From Oceanicoccus sp. (GTDB taxonomy: Bacteria > Pseudomonadota > Gammaproteobacteria > Pseudomonadales > Dasaniaceae): a DNA stretch of 64,000 nucleotides. The stretch is taken from positions 1 to 64,000 of the forward strand of contig NZ_JAQWFR010000024.1 in NCBI RefSeq assembly GCF_029238675.1, read 5' to 3'. The position numbers were made by a program, and so were the translations under genes. Under the pieces are notes generated by a model, which saw nothing but the letters and a program-made list of their open reading frames with translations, made no database searches and was not told where the DNA came from. Shown piece by piece: positions 1 to 8,209 of the stretch (its first letter is position 1; each line of letters starts with the position of its first letter).

Positions 1-1
1 A

Positions 2-76
2 ATATAACGCTTCAGTAAGCGGCGGCCGGCACGGCCGTCCGGCGCCGCAGGCGCGAACTTGACTGACTTGTTATGT
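2..76 (-). other. attC recombination site (integron cassette 1)
   Basis: Read on the minus strand, the site opens with the core ACATAAC (70-76) and closes with GTTATAT (2-8). Between them lies a GC-rich inverted repeat built around GGCGCCG. This is the R''-L''/L'-R' layout of an attC (59-base element). It sits directly 3' of the cassette-1 gene, as expected, and resembles the second site at 629-721. The outer core lies at the window edge, so the array probably continues to the left. Confidence 0.8.
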
Positions 77-116
77 GGCTTATTCCAATTTTCACAAAAA
101 TTGATCCAGTGTTTGA

Positions 117-590
117 TTAATCGCTATAGGTATCGATAGAGTTACTCTTCTTTCGCCTGAGCGAAAGAGCGAGACCCACGGCTGCAAGAACAATCAGAAT
201 ATTACCCATGGCGATTCCGGGCGGCGTTCCTGCTGCAGCGATTGGCTTGATGGTGCCCAGGATATTCCTCCCAACATAATCAATCAGTAACAAAACATAT
301 GCACATGACACCAAGGACCGATATCGAAGAAATACGAACACGAAAAATACACCCATTATCAGTTGCAATAAACCCCACTGCGCTACAAATGCAACAATGT
401 TCGCGGCAGCCTCATTCGAGTAGCTATCCAGTGGAATTGTAGCGATTGATTGGACGCCGCTATCAGGCAAGAAAACATGAATTCCACCGCGATAAATCGT
501 GAGAAGCGTAATCGGAAGCAGCATCCATAACGCAAACTTGCTGCCCTCATAGGTGTTGTCTATCGAGTTGGGGAACAGGCGATTTAACAA
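117..590 (-). CDS. Integron cassette 1: four-helix membrane protein, function unknown
   Basis: A hydrophobic protein of about 157 residues with four likely membrane segments: one near the N-terminus (ALWMLLPITLLTIY), one after the extracytoplasmic-looking loop (IVAFVAQWGLLQLIMGVFF), one around SCAYVLLLIDYVG, and one before the basic tail (GNILIVLAAVGLALSL then RRKKS). I do not recognise the family. I chose the TTG at 590 because GAGGGAGG lies just upstream of it. An ATG at 611 is the alternative, but it has no ribosome site. An in-frame ATG further upstream lies inside the recombination core and is unlikely. The gene occupies a cassette bounded by attC sites at 2-76 and 629-721 and would be read from the integron promoter on the minus strand. 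Mobile cassettes often carry such unassigned small membrane proteins. Confidence 0.7.
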   Translation of the reverse strand: MLNRLFPNSIDNTYEGSKFALWMLLPITLLTIYRGGIHVFLPDSGVQSIATIPLDSYSNEAAANIVAFVAQWGLLQLIMGVFFVFVFLRYRSLVSCAYVLLLIDYVGRNILGTIKPIAAAGTPPGIAMGNILIVLAAVGLALSLRRKKSNSIDTYSD

Positions 591-628
591 AATTCCTCCC
601 TCATCTTTCATGCCGGAGCGTGATAGAC

Positions 629-721
629 ACATAACGCCTCAATAACCGGCAGCTGGAACGTAGCGAAGCGTAGTGTAAGCTGTCCGGCGCCGAAGGCGCG
701 TAGTTAATTGACTTGTTATGT
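629..721 (-). other. attC recombination site (integron cassette 2)
   Basis: The flanking cores are ACATAAC (629-635) and GTTATGT (715-721), which are exact reverse complements 93 bp apart end to end. Inside is an imperfect palindrome with a GGCGCC-type stem, as in attC sites that recombine as folded single strands. The site follows the stop codon of the pentapeptide-repeat gene by about 15 bases, the normal place for a cassette's own attC. It shares the inner GTCCGGCGCCG motif and the GACTTGTTATGTG end with the site at 2-76. Confidence 0.85.
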
Positions 722-736
722 GCAGATTTAAGAGAA

Positions 737-1546
737 TTATTGATTTGGATAGATGACAAACCCGATACTCTCCATTAAAGCCGCCGTTTGCCACTCAAAT
801 ATCTCAACACCTGAAAAATCCAATAATCTGATATCTATTCCAGATATCTCCGCATTTCTTAAGTCTGCCTTAAAAAGCAAAAGACCATCATATTGGCTTG
901 GTGAAAATATAGTATTTGTGAGGTTGGCACCCTCAAGATTTACTCGTGTCAAAATAGTAGCGACAAGTATACTCTCCGATAAATCGCATTTTTCAAGGTA
1001 AACTCCCTCAAAGTCTGAATACTTAAAGTTTGAGTTGGTTAGTTTTGCGGAGCTGAATAATACGCTTTTACTAACAATACTTACAAAATCAGCCAATTCA
1101 AAGTTACACCCTTGCGCCTGGCATTCATTAATTGTGACATCAAATAGCTCAGATCGATAAAAATTGCTCGTTGATATATTGCAATGCTGAAATTCAGCGT
1201 GCCTTAAATCGGCCGTTTGAAAGTCGCAACCCTTTTGGGTGTTTTTATCATAAAAGGTGTTTTCTTCAAAAACACTATTTCTAATACTTGCCCCTGAAAA
1301 GTCACAATTTAGTATTCTGCAATTTTCAAGGCGTAAGTTATCTAGATTTGCGCCGGAGAAGTCAGAGTCAGCTATTGTACAATTCTTAAACACTAAATCT
1401 TGCTCATATTCATTTTTCCAATCTAGGTTAGAAAACGAACGAGCTATAATCAGTTTTTCACCTTCATTTAACACCAGCTCTGCTTCTATTGGTGAAGCAA
1501 TATCTTCGTCAGGTTGATTTTTTTCAATTCGTTCATCATTACTCAT
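737..1546 (-). CDS. Integron cassette 2: pentapeptide-repeat protein
   Basis: A 269-residue protein made almost wholly of pentapeptide repeats of the A(D/N)LXX type, for example FSGANL, FSGASI, ADLRHAEF, LEGANLTN and KADLRNAEIS, from about residue 55 to 250. Such repeats fold into a right-handed square beta-helix. Some relatives (the Qnr and MfpA group) mimic DNA and protect gyrase, but most have no known role. Here the register is irregular, with several Cys and Asn substitutions, so I make no resistance claim. It is a mobile cassette: its attC follows it (629-721) and its upstream boundary is the core at 1563-1569. No clear Shine-Dalgarno site precedes the ATG. Its A+T content is higher than that of the housekeeping genes further right. 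Confidence 0.85.
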   Translation of the reverse strand: MSNDERIEKNQPDEDIASPIEAELVLNEGEKLIIARSFSNLDWKNEYEQDLVFKNCTIADSDFSGANLDNLRLENCRILNCDFSGASIRNSVFEENTFYDKNTQKGCDFQTADLRHAEFQHCNISTSNFYRSELFDVTINECQAQGCNFELADFVSIVSKSVLFSSAKLTNSNFKYSDFEGVYLEKCDLSESILVATILTRVNLEGANLTNTIFSPSQYDGLLLFKADLRNAEISGIDIRLLDFSGVEIFEWQTAALMESIGFVIYPNQ

Positions 1547-1562
1547 TTAGGACATGGTCAGC

Positions 1563-1850
1563 ACATAACATTTATATATGGCGCATGCGCGTTTATCAGG
1601 AAGATATACGTCTCACGCATCACCTAAGTTATTCTTTAGCAAAGGAAAATAATAGAAGAGCAAATCCTTGCCAGTAGATAATAAGTTTTTCCCCTTATCC
1701 AAAATAATCGAGGGGGTCCTATTATTACCTGCTTTAAATAATTTATCCATTTGATAACGCTAATTATTTTTAATTAGTGTTTCTCTAAACGCGCATCAAT
1801 AACAAATGCTAAAGCTTTAATTGACAGGGCAAGGGCTACTGACTATAAAA
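1563..1850 (-). promoter_or_regulatory. attI-like boundary and integrase-cassette intergenic region
   Basis: On the minus strand a GTTATGT core (1563-1569) marks the left edge of cassette 2. The remaining 280 bases up to the integrase start are A+T-rich and carry no open frame. In a typical integron this interval, between a divergent intI and the first cassette, holds attI and the cassette promoter Pc reading towards the cassettes. I can place the recombination core with fair confidence but cannot pick a convincing Pc. Confidence 0.55.
1821..1849 (+). promoter_or_regulatory. Sigma-70 promoter of the integrase remnant
   Basis: TTGACA (1821-1826), a 17-bp spacer and TATAAA (1844-1849) make a near-consensus sigma-70 promoter. 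Transcription would start near 1856, so the ATG at 1850 cannot be the translation start. The ATG at 1880, which has AAGGAGGTG at 1868-1876, is the one used. I see no clear LexA operator overlapping it, unlike many integron integrase promoters. Confidence 0.7.
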
Positions 1851-1879
1851 TGAGTTTTCAAGGATTGAAGGAGGTGCTT

Positions 1880-2430
1880 ATGGAAAGCCCATTTATCAGG
1901 TCGGTCAGGGAAAATATCAGACTAAGGGGATACAGTTTAAGAACAGAAAAATCCTATATTCACTGGATAAGGCGATATATCTACTTTATCAATAAACGCC
2001 ATCCTAAGGATGCTGGTAATAAAGAGGTAGAAGCTTTTTTATCCTGGCTGGCCAATCATCGTCATGTCGCTGTAAACACCCAAAAAGTCGCATTAAATGC
2101 TTTGGCGTTTCTTTATAACAAAGTATTGAACCAACCTCTGGGGCAATTGGGTTTTTGCCGTCACCCCTATACCCATATTCAGTGCAGGCATCATCTTCAC
2201 CAAACAGTAATAAGAAAGGCACTGGGCCAGGCTGTGAAACGATCATCGATTAAAAAGAAAGTGAATTGCCATACGTTCAGGCATTCTTTCGCCACACACC
2301 TGCTAGCATCCGGTACAGATATCAGGACGGTTCAGGAGTTACTGGGCCACAATGATGTGACAACACGCAAATTTATACCCATGTGTTAGGGCTACATTAT
2401 GCGGGGACAGTTAGCCCGCTTGATAAACTG
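1880..2430 (+). pseudogene. intI: Integron integrase (IntI-type tyrosine recombinase), deleted and frameshifted
   Basis: The N-terminal 95 residues match the IntI SAM-like DNA-binding domain ([42 protein letters not shown]). After GQLGF the protein jumps to the late catalytic domain ([32 protein letters not shown]). Roughly 110 residues are missing, including the first catalytic arginine and the IntI-specific insert. Near 2360-2366 a one-base loss shifts the frame so that it stops at 2389. The correct frame continues as TQIYTHVL, with the nucleophilic tyrosine, to PLDKL at 2430. The gene cannot encode an active recombinase. Its strong promoter and ribosome site are intact, and it points away from the cassettes, the standard integron layout. 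Confidence 0.9.
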
Positions 2431-2796
2431 GGTACTGAAACCGCCTTTGCCGTCTCCGCCGCCGCTGCCGATTGGGCGGCCAAGGGCAATAAAGTCTACC
2501 CCTTTCATTTGGGGGATATCAATATCGCTACCCCAGAGAATATTGTCGAAGCGACTATCAAAGCTATTGGTGATGGCTATACCGGTTACTGCGCCGGTGC
2601 CGGGGTTACAGAGTTACGAGATGCCATTGCCCGCGATGTTGGTAGCAAACCCGGTTATCCGATTTACGAATCTCAGATTGAGTACCAGGACGGTAAGGCC
2701 GTGGCCTATGACTATATTCGTTTTGCGTATTCGGGTATTGAAGTGGCGGATATTAATGAAGGTATGGCGAAGCTGAAGACGTATTTTGAACGTTAG
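2431..2796 (+). pseudogene. Remnant of a PLP-dependent aminotransferase, fused in frame to the integrase tail
   Basis: Residues starting LGTETAFAV and continuing through FHLGDINIATPENIV and GYTGYCAGAGVTELRDAI match the N-terminus of a class I/II (fold type I) pyridoxal-phosphate aminotransferase. The text then jumps from RDVGS to PGYPIYESQIEY, a mid-protein segment, and again to IRFAYSGIEVADINEGM, the C-terminus. The PLP lysine region and most of the large domain are gone, leaving about 120 of an expected 400 or so residues. The reading frame is open from 2383 and joins the integrase end to this fragment without a stop. Two clean in-frame internal deletions are more likely than sequencing error. 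No function is expected. Confidence 0.85.
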
Positions 2797-2807
2797 TGAT
2801 AGGCTTA

Positions 2808-3530
2808 TTAACGCTTATCCATTTTCTCAACTTCAGCTTCAATCCATACTTTTGCTTGCTCCGTAATCTCCCGGCTACCATGCTCAACTGAAGAAATAGG
2901 CTTACCTATCTTAACGGTAATGGTACCGGGGAACTTTAAAAACCCACCCGAGGGCCAATACTCACCGCCATTGTGGGCGATAGGTACCGCCGGCACCTGA
3001 GAGGCCACTGCGATATTAGCTCCGCCCCTGGCATACTTGGCTTCCTTCCCGGCATTGGTACGGGTGCCTTCCGGAAAAACTAATACCGATATGCCCTGAC
3101 CGATTCGGGCTTTACCTTGTGCAAGGGTTTGTTTTAGGGCTTGCTTGGGGCTGCCGCGGTCAATAGGGATGGGGTCAGTCAGGCTTAAGCCCCAACCAAA
3201 AAACGGCAGCTTTAATAATTCCCGTTTTAGCACGATGGATACCGGCGCTAAAAAATATTGCAGAAAATAGGTTTCCCAGGAGCTTTGGTGTTTGGCTAAG
3301 GCCACATAAGGGGTGGCAGGTAAATTTTCTTTGCCCACTACGGTGACTTTTAAACCGCAGGTGACATGCAGCCAAAAAATAATAAAACGGTTCCAGCACA
3401 GCGCATAGTTGCTACGAATACGGTGGGGGAAAAAACTAAACAATAGAATACCGGTAGTACTAAACCAGATAAGGCTCAGGGCAAAACCGACATAAAATAA
3501 TAAGCTGCGTGAAGCGGTTAGTAATATCAT
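2808..3530 (-). CDS. plsC: 1-acyl-sn-glycerol-3-phosphate acyltransferase
   Basis: Transfers an acyl chain to the sn-2 position of lysophosphatidic acid, the second step of phospholipid synthesis at the inner membrane. The 240-residue protein has an N-terminal membrane segment (about 8-32), the acyltransferase block HQSSWE at 81-86 (HX4E rather than the usual HX4D), and the phosphate-binding motif VFPEGTR at 151-157. It ends with a basic, membrane-proximal tail. Its ATG overlaps the stop of gmhB by four bases (ATGA), so the two are translationally coupled. The pairing gmhB-plsC next to glyQS is conserved in pseudomonads. A role on lysophospholipid remodelling rather than bulk synthesis cannot be excluded. 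Confidence 0.88.
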   Translation of the reverse strand: MILLTASRSLLFYVGFALSLIWFSTTGILLFSFFPHRIRSNYALCWNRFIIFWLHVTCGLKVTVVGKENLPATPYVALAKHQSSWETYFLQYFLAPVSIVLKRELLKLPFFGWGLSLTDPIPIDRGSPKQALKQTLAQGKARIGQGISVLVFPEGTRTNAGKEAKYARGGANIAVASQVPAVPIAHNGGEYWPSGGFLKFPGTITVKIGKPISSVEHGSREITEQAKVWIEAEVEKMDKR

Positions 3531-4078
3531 GATTGGGTAATGGCGTCGGCAGCAGCGGCAAGGTTGTTATAAACCGCTAAATTATGGAAGCTGGCATTTT
3601 GCTCGGCAATAATCTTTTGCAGGGTTTTCTGGCCTTTGCCGGTTTTGACTAAAATGGGAATACAGCCCTTTTTAAGGCCCGCTTCTAAATCACGTAGTGA
3701 GTCACCAATAGTAAAAGCTCCTTTGGCGGTCGTGTTGAATTGCTGTTCTATTTGGGTAATTAAACCCGCCTTGGGTTTACGGCAGTCACAGCCATCGTCT
3801 GGATGATGTGGACAATAGACAACCGCTGCGATATTCCCGCCCGCCGCTTTTACCATGGTATGCATTTTTTTATGCATGGCCTCCAGGTCGGACTCTTGAA
3901 ACAAACCACGGCCCAAACCGGATTGATTGGTGGTTACCACCACGGTAAAGCCCGCCTTGGATAAACGGGCAATCGCAGCAATACTGCCTTCAACAGGAAT
4001 CCACTCATCGGCGCTTTTAACAAACGCATCCGAGTCTTCGTTGATCACGCCATCCCTGTCCAGAATAATCAGTTTCAC
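3527..4078 (-). CDS. gmhB: D-glycero-beta-D-manno-heptose 1,7-bisphosphate 7-phosphatase
   Basis: A HAD-superfamily phosphatase that removes the 7-phosphate during ADP-heptose synthesis for the lipopolysaccharide core. The nucleophile motif is LDRDGVIN (6-13, Asp7 and Asp9). The GmhB-type zinc loop CPHHPDDGCDCRKP lies around residue 105, and the late motif GDSLRDLEAG near 142 carries the metal-binding aspartates. The length of 183 residues is normal. It lies 8 bases downstream of glyS and overlaps plsC by four bases, so glyQ-glyS-gmhB-plsC is probably one minus-strand operon. Confidence 0.93.
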   Translation of the reverse strand: MKLIILDRDGVINEDSDAFVKSADEWIPVEGSIAAIARLSKAGFTVVVTTNQSGLGRGLFQESDLEAMHKKMHTMVKAAGGNIAAVVYCPHHPDDGCDCRKPKAGLITQIEQQFNTTAKGAFTIGDSLRDLEAGLKKGCIPILVKTGKGQKTLQKIIAEQNASFHNLAVYNNLAAAADAITQS

Positions 4079-4085
4079 AGTATTA

Positions 4086-6161
4086 TTATTTCGCCGGTAC
4101 TAAGAGTGAAATATCTGCCACCTCTAAAAATAAACCGCGCAACTGTTTTAATAGCGCCAAACGGTTATTTTTTAAGGCGTCGTCGTCAACCATTACCATT
4201 ACATCTTCAAAGAAGGCATCCACCGGTTCCCGCAGGTCAGCAAGATTGGCCAGGGCTTCTTTATATTGGCGTTGTTGAAACAAAGGCTCAACCATCGAGG
4301 CTTTGTTTTGTACTAAATCCGCCAATGTTTTTTCAGCGGCATCTGCCAGCAGTGCATTATCAACAGCGCCAATAGCGGACTCATCATCAAGCTTAGCTAA
4401 GATGTTAGATACGCGTTTATTGGCAGCAGCTAAAGCCTGAGCTTCAGCTAGTTGACTAAAGCTATGTACAGCTTGTACTCGCTGGTTAATATCTAATGGC
4501 TGCGATAAACCTTTAGCAGAAACCGCTAAAAAGACTTCCGCAGAAATATTCTCTTCCTCATACCAGGCGCGGAAGCGTTCGATCATATAGGCCAATACAG
4601 TATCGACCAGTCCATCAGCTGCTGGTAGGTCGCCATGCTGCTGTTGCGCTTGTTGTAACAGGTCGCGCAAATCAACATTTAATTGTTTTTCTACAATAAT
4701 TCTTAACACGCCTACAGTAGCGCGACGTAGGGCAAAAGGATCTTTTGAGCCAGTAGGGGGTTGGCCAATACCAAAAATGCCGACGATAGTATCAAGGCGA
4801 TCTGCCAAAGCTACCGCACAACCCGTTAAGCTCTCTGGCAATTTATCACCAGCGAATTTGGGTAAGTATTGATCTTTAATCGCATTGGCCACTTCTTCTG
4901 GCTCGCCATCGGCCAGCGCGTAATAGCAACCAGCGATACCCTGCATCTTATCGAATTCCAATACCATATCGGAAACCAGGTCGGCTTTACTTAACTCCGC
5001 AGCGCGGCTGGCGTAATCGGCATTGCTATTAATCTTATTGGCAATGGCGGCGGCCAATGACATGACCCGTTGAGTCTTATCATAGATGGTGCCGAGCTTA
5101 GCCTGGAAAACCACATTTTGAAGTTTTTCCAAACGGGTTTCCAGCTTGACCTTTTTATCAGTTTCATAGAAAAACACGGCGTCGCTAAGGCGTGGGCGAA
5201 TCACTCGCTCATTACCGCTAATAACCTGTGCCGGGTCATTGCTAACAATATTAGAAACAGTAATAAAGTTAGGCAGCAAGTCGCCGTTGTTATTTTCTAC
5301 ATGGAAATATTTTTGGTGCTCTTTCATGGAAGAGATTAAAGCTTCAGCGGGGACTTCCAAAAAGCGCTCTTCAAAACTACCGGTCAGAGCAACAGGCCAT
5401 TCAACCAGTCCGGTTACTTCGTCCAGCAAGTCATCACCAATAATGGCAGCGCCGCCGACCTTCTCGCCTTCTGCGGTAACTTGCTCGCGAATCATATCCC
5501 GGCGTTTTTCAAAGCTGGGAATAATATGGCCACTATTTTCCAGCAGTGCAGCATAGCTTGAGGGGTTGCCAATCTCTAAGGTAGTGTCGCAATGGAAACG
5601 ATGGCCACGGGTAATATTGGCAGCTTTGAAGCCAAGGATTTCACAGTCAATCACCTGTGAGTCCAGCATCATTACAATCCACTGGGCCGGGCGCACAAAT
5701 TCAGTACGACTGGCACCCCAGCGCATGCGTTTTGGAATCGGCAGTTTATCCAGTGCATTTTGTACAATGGCTGGTAATAGTTCAGTAGCCGCTTTACCAC
5801 CTTTGATTGAACGATAAACCAACTTGTCAGCTTTACCGTCATTTTCAACCTGAACGTCTTCGATACTAATGCCATTCTTTTTGGCAAAAGCCTCGGCGGC
5901 CTTGGTGGGTTTACCTTCATCGTCAAAGGCGATTTTTTTCGGTGGGCCCCAGGCCGCAATTTCTTTTTCTGGCGTTTGGGTGTCGATACCAGAAATGACT
6001 ACCGCTAAACGGCGCGGGGTCGCATAGCTTTCAACACCAGAGAAGTTTAACTCTTCAGCTTTAATACCGTTTTTAACTTGTTCGGTAAAACTGGTAGACA
6101 GTTTTAACAGGGCGGTAGGTGGCAATTCTTCCGTACCAATCTCAACCAAAAAATCAGACAT
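4086..6161 (-). CDS. glyS: Glycyl-tRNA synthetase beta subunit
   Basis: The beta subunit of the heterotetrameric bacterial glycyl-tRNA synthetase. It supplies tRNA recognition and an HD-like domain, while GlyQ supplies the aminoacylation site. At 691 residues it is full length and begins with the family signature FLVEIGTEELPP. The mid-region contains VEWPVALTGSFEERFLEVPAE and the C-terminal anticodon-binding region ends in FFEDVMVM. Its ATG overlaps the glyQ stop by one base (TAATG), giving coupled translation and equal subunit amounts. Confidence 0.97.
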   Translation of the reverse strand: MSDFLVEIGTEELPPTALLKLSTSFTEQVKNGIKAEELNFSGVESYATPRRLAVVISGIDTQTPEKEIAAWGPPKKIAFDDEGKPTKAAEAFAKKNGISIEDVQVENDGKADKLVYRSIKGGKAATELLPAIVQNALDKLPIPKRMRWGASRTEFVRPAQWIVMMLDSQVIDCEILGFKAANITRGHRFHCDTTLEIGNPSSYAALLENSGHIIPSFEKRRDMIREQVTAEGEKVGGAAIIGDDLLDEVTGLVEWPVALTGSFEERFLEVPAEALISSMKEHQKYFHVENNNGDLLPNFITVSNIVSNDPAQVISGNERVIRPRLSDAVFFYETDKKVKLETRLEKLQNVVFQAKLGTIYDKTQRVMSLAAAIANKINSNADYASRAAELSKADLVSDMVLEFDKMQGIAGCYYALADGEPEEVANAIKDQYLPKFAGDKLPESLTGCAVALADRLDTIVGIFGIGQPPTGSKDPFALRRATVGVLRIIVEKQLNVDLRDLLQQAQQQHGDLPAADGLVDTVLAYMIERFRAWYEEENISAEVFLAVSAKGLSQPLDINQRVQAVHSFSQLAEAQALAAANKRVSNILAKLDDESAIGAVDNALLADAAEKTLADLVQNKASMVEPLFQQRQYKEALANLADLREPVDAFFEDVMVMVDDDALKNNRLALLKQLRGLFLEVADISLLVPAK

Positions 6162-7117
6162 TATACTTTCTCCCCTGTTGCAGCTAAAACTTCGTTGCGC
6201 AAATGTTCCGGCGCAAGGGGGAAACCTAAATTCTTACGGGCATCAAAATAAGCTTGGGCAACACCGCGGGCTAAAGTACGTACCCGCAAAATAAAACGCT
6301 GGCGTTCGGTAACAGAAATGGCGTGGCGTGCATCTAATAAGTTAAAGGAGTGGGAAGCTTTCATCACCATTTCATAAGCGGGCAAAGGCAAGCCTTTTTC
6401 AATCAAACGCTGACTTTCCGTTTCGCAGTGATCAAAGTGTTTAAACAACTGTTCAACATCGGCCTCTTCAAAATTAAAGGTCGACATCTCCACTTCATTT
6501 TGGTGAAACACATCGCCGTAGGTAACGATACCTTCCGGGCCTTCCGTCCATACCAAATCATAAATACTATCAACGCCCTGTAAGTACATGGCGATACGCT
6601 CAAGACCATAAGTGATCTCACCGGTAACGGGATAACACTCCAGACCGCCCACTTGCTGGAAGTAGGTAAACTGGGTGACTTCCATACCGTTTAGCCACAC
6701 TTCCCAGCCCAGACCCCAGGCACCTAAAGTAGGTGATTCCCAGTTATCTTCCACAAAACGGATATCGTGGGTTAAAGGATCAATACCCAACGCGCGCAGC
6801 GAATCCAGATACAACTCCTGAATATTGGCGGGGTTGGGCTTCATCACTACCTGATATTGATAGTAGTGCTGTAGACGGTTGGGGTTTTCACCATAGCGAC
6901 CATCGGTAGGGCGACGGCAGGGCTGCACATAGGCGGCATTCCAGGTTTCAGGGCCAATGGCGCGCAGGAAGGTGCCGGGGTGGAAGGTGCCCGCTCCTAC
7001 TTCCATATCCAGTGGTTGCAAAATCACACAGCCCTGGGCTGCCCAATATTGCTGCAATGCGAGAATCAAGCCCTGAAAGGTCTTGGTATTTGGTGGTTGT
7101 GCTGCTGCTATGGTCAC
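6161..7117 (-). CDS. glyQ: Glycyl-tRNA synthetase alpha subunit
   Basis: The catalytic class II aminoacyl-tRNA synthetase subunit that activates glycine with ATP. The 318-residue protein shows the signature [14 protein letters not shown], the segment [20 protein letters not shown] and [21 protein letters not shown], all near-invariant in GlyQ. The start is a GTG, with only a weak ribosome site ahead of it. The gene is divergent from the lauroyl acyltransferase gene at 7302, and the 184-bp gap must hold promoters for both. Confidence 0.97.
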   Translation of the reverse strand: MTIAAAQPPNTKTFQGLILALQQYWAAQGCVILQPLDMEVGAGTFHPGTFLRAIGPETWNAAYVQPCRRPTDGRYGENPNRLQHYYQYQVVMKPNPANIQELYLDSLRALGIDPLTHDIRFVEDNWESPTLGAWGLGWEVWLNGMEVTQFTYFQQVGGLECYPVTGEITYGLERIAMYLQGVDSIYDLVWTEGPEGIVTYGDVFHQNEVEMSTFNFEEADVEQLFKHFDHCETESQRLIEKGLPLPAYEMVMKASHSFNLLDARHAISVTERQRFILRVRTLARGVAQAYFDARKNLGFPLAPEHLRNEVLAATGEKV

Positions 7118-7301
7118 AATTTGGCTCTTGTTATAGGTAGAGTGTTTTTACTGCCACCGTCAGTGATGGCAAAGGTCGGACATTATACAGGCAGTTGGCC
7201 CCAAGGTTCTATTGCCAGAGGGGGTGAAAATTCGGTAATTAGCGTTCCTGAAGGGCTGGGAAACCGGTATGATTTCAACCCCTTAGTTCGGTTTACTGAT
7301 A

Positions 7302-8195
7302 ATGACACAGATCACCACCTTCGCTGTATTTGCCCTGTTCCAGTTTTTCTCGATAATGCCGATCCGCTTTTTGAGGTTTTTGGGGACCATGGTGGGTCGT
7401 GGTGCATGGCTCATGAATAGCCGCTTGCGGCAGGTGACCGAGGAAAACCTGGCTATCTGCTACCCCGATATGGATTCCAAACAGCGCGAAACCCTCGCCA
7501 AAAACAGCTTAAAGCACTTGGCCATGACGGCAATGGAGCTGGCCCCGATCTGGCAGCGCCCAGTAACCGCGGTGCTGAATGCCGTAGTTGAGGTTGAAGG
7601 CTACGAAGACTTTAAACAGGCACTGTCTGATGATAGGGGCCTGATTATCCTGGCCCCCCATTTTGGCTCATGGGAAGTCATCGGCCTTTATCTGGCCCAG
7701 CAGGCCAGGATTAGCATTATGTACCAGCCGCCGGAAAACCAAGCCATGCAGCAATTGATGTATAAGGCACGCAGCCGCAATGGTGCCAGCATGGTGCCCA
7801 CGGATACTACCGGCGTAAAAGCGCTGCTGCAGGCCCTGAAGAAAGGCGAAATGATTGGTGTCCTGCCGGACCAGGTGCCACCGCTTGAAGGGGGCGGCTT
7901 TGCGCCATTCTTTGGTGTCCCTGCCCTAACGACGACGCTGGTAAAAAAGCTGGCCAAGCGCACCGGCGCCCGGGTAATGACTGCCAGTGTGATTCGTCTT
8001 CCCCATAGCGGGCAATTTCGCATGGTCTTTGCCGCTGCACCCGAGGCTATCGCCGCCGATGATGAGCTCGAGGCACTAACCGCCCTCAATAAAAGCGTTG
8101 AGGACACTGTAGCGCTGGCTCCGGAGCAATATCAATGGGAGTATAAACGCTTTAAAAAACAGCCTGATGGCGAACGCAAGTACTACCAAAAATAA
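7302..8195 (+). CDS. lpxL: Lipid A biosynthesis lauroyl-type acyltransferase
   Basis: A member of the LpxL/LpxM (HtrB/MsbB) family, which adds secondary acyl chains to Kdo2-lipid A at the inner membrane. The protein has 297 residues. A hydrophobic N-terminus (6-30) anchors it, the catalytic HX4E motif is HFGSWE at 120-125, and DQVPPLEGGGFAPFFG and the following TTLVKKLAKRTGA are characteristic. It lies where pseudomonads carry a comparable acyltransferase next to glyQ. Which chain it adds (lauroyl or myristoyl, position 2 or 3') cannot be told from the sequence. The ORF ends 14 bases before the hydrolase at 8210, so they may be co-transcribed. Confidence 0.85.
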   Translation: MTQITTFAVFALFQFFSIMPIRFLRFLGTMVGRGAWLMNSRLRQVTEENLAICYPDMDSKQRETLAKNSLKHLAMTAMELAPIWQRPVTAVLNAVVEVEGYEDFKQALSDDRGLIILAPHFGSWEVIGLYLAQQARISIMYQPPENQAMQQLMYKARSRNGASMVPTDTTGVKALLQALKKGEMIGVLPDQVPPLEGGGFAPFFGVPALTTTLVKKLAKRTGARVMTASVIRLPHSGQFRMVFAAAPEAIAADDELEALTALNKSVEDTVALAPEQYQWEYKRFKKQPDGERKYYQK

Positions 8196-8209
8196 TAAAG
8201 GGGTCAATA

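Noticed and set aside
2004-2246. 80-residue minus-strand frame inside the integrase remnant
   Set aside because: It is antisense to the degraded integrase, which explains the openness.
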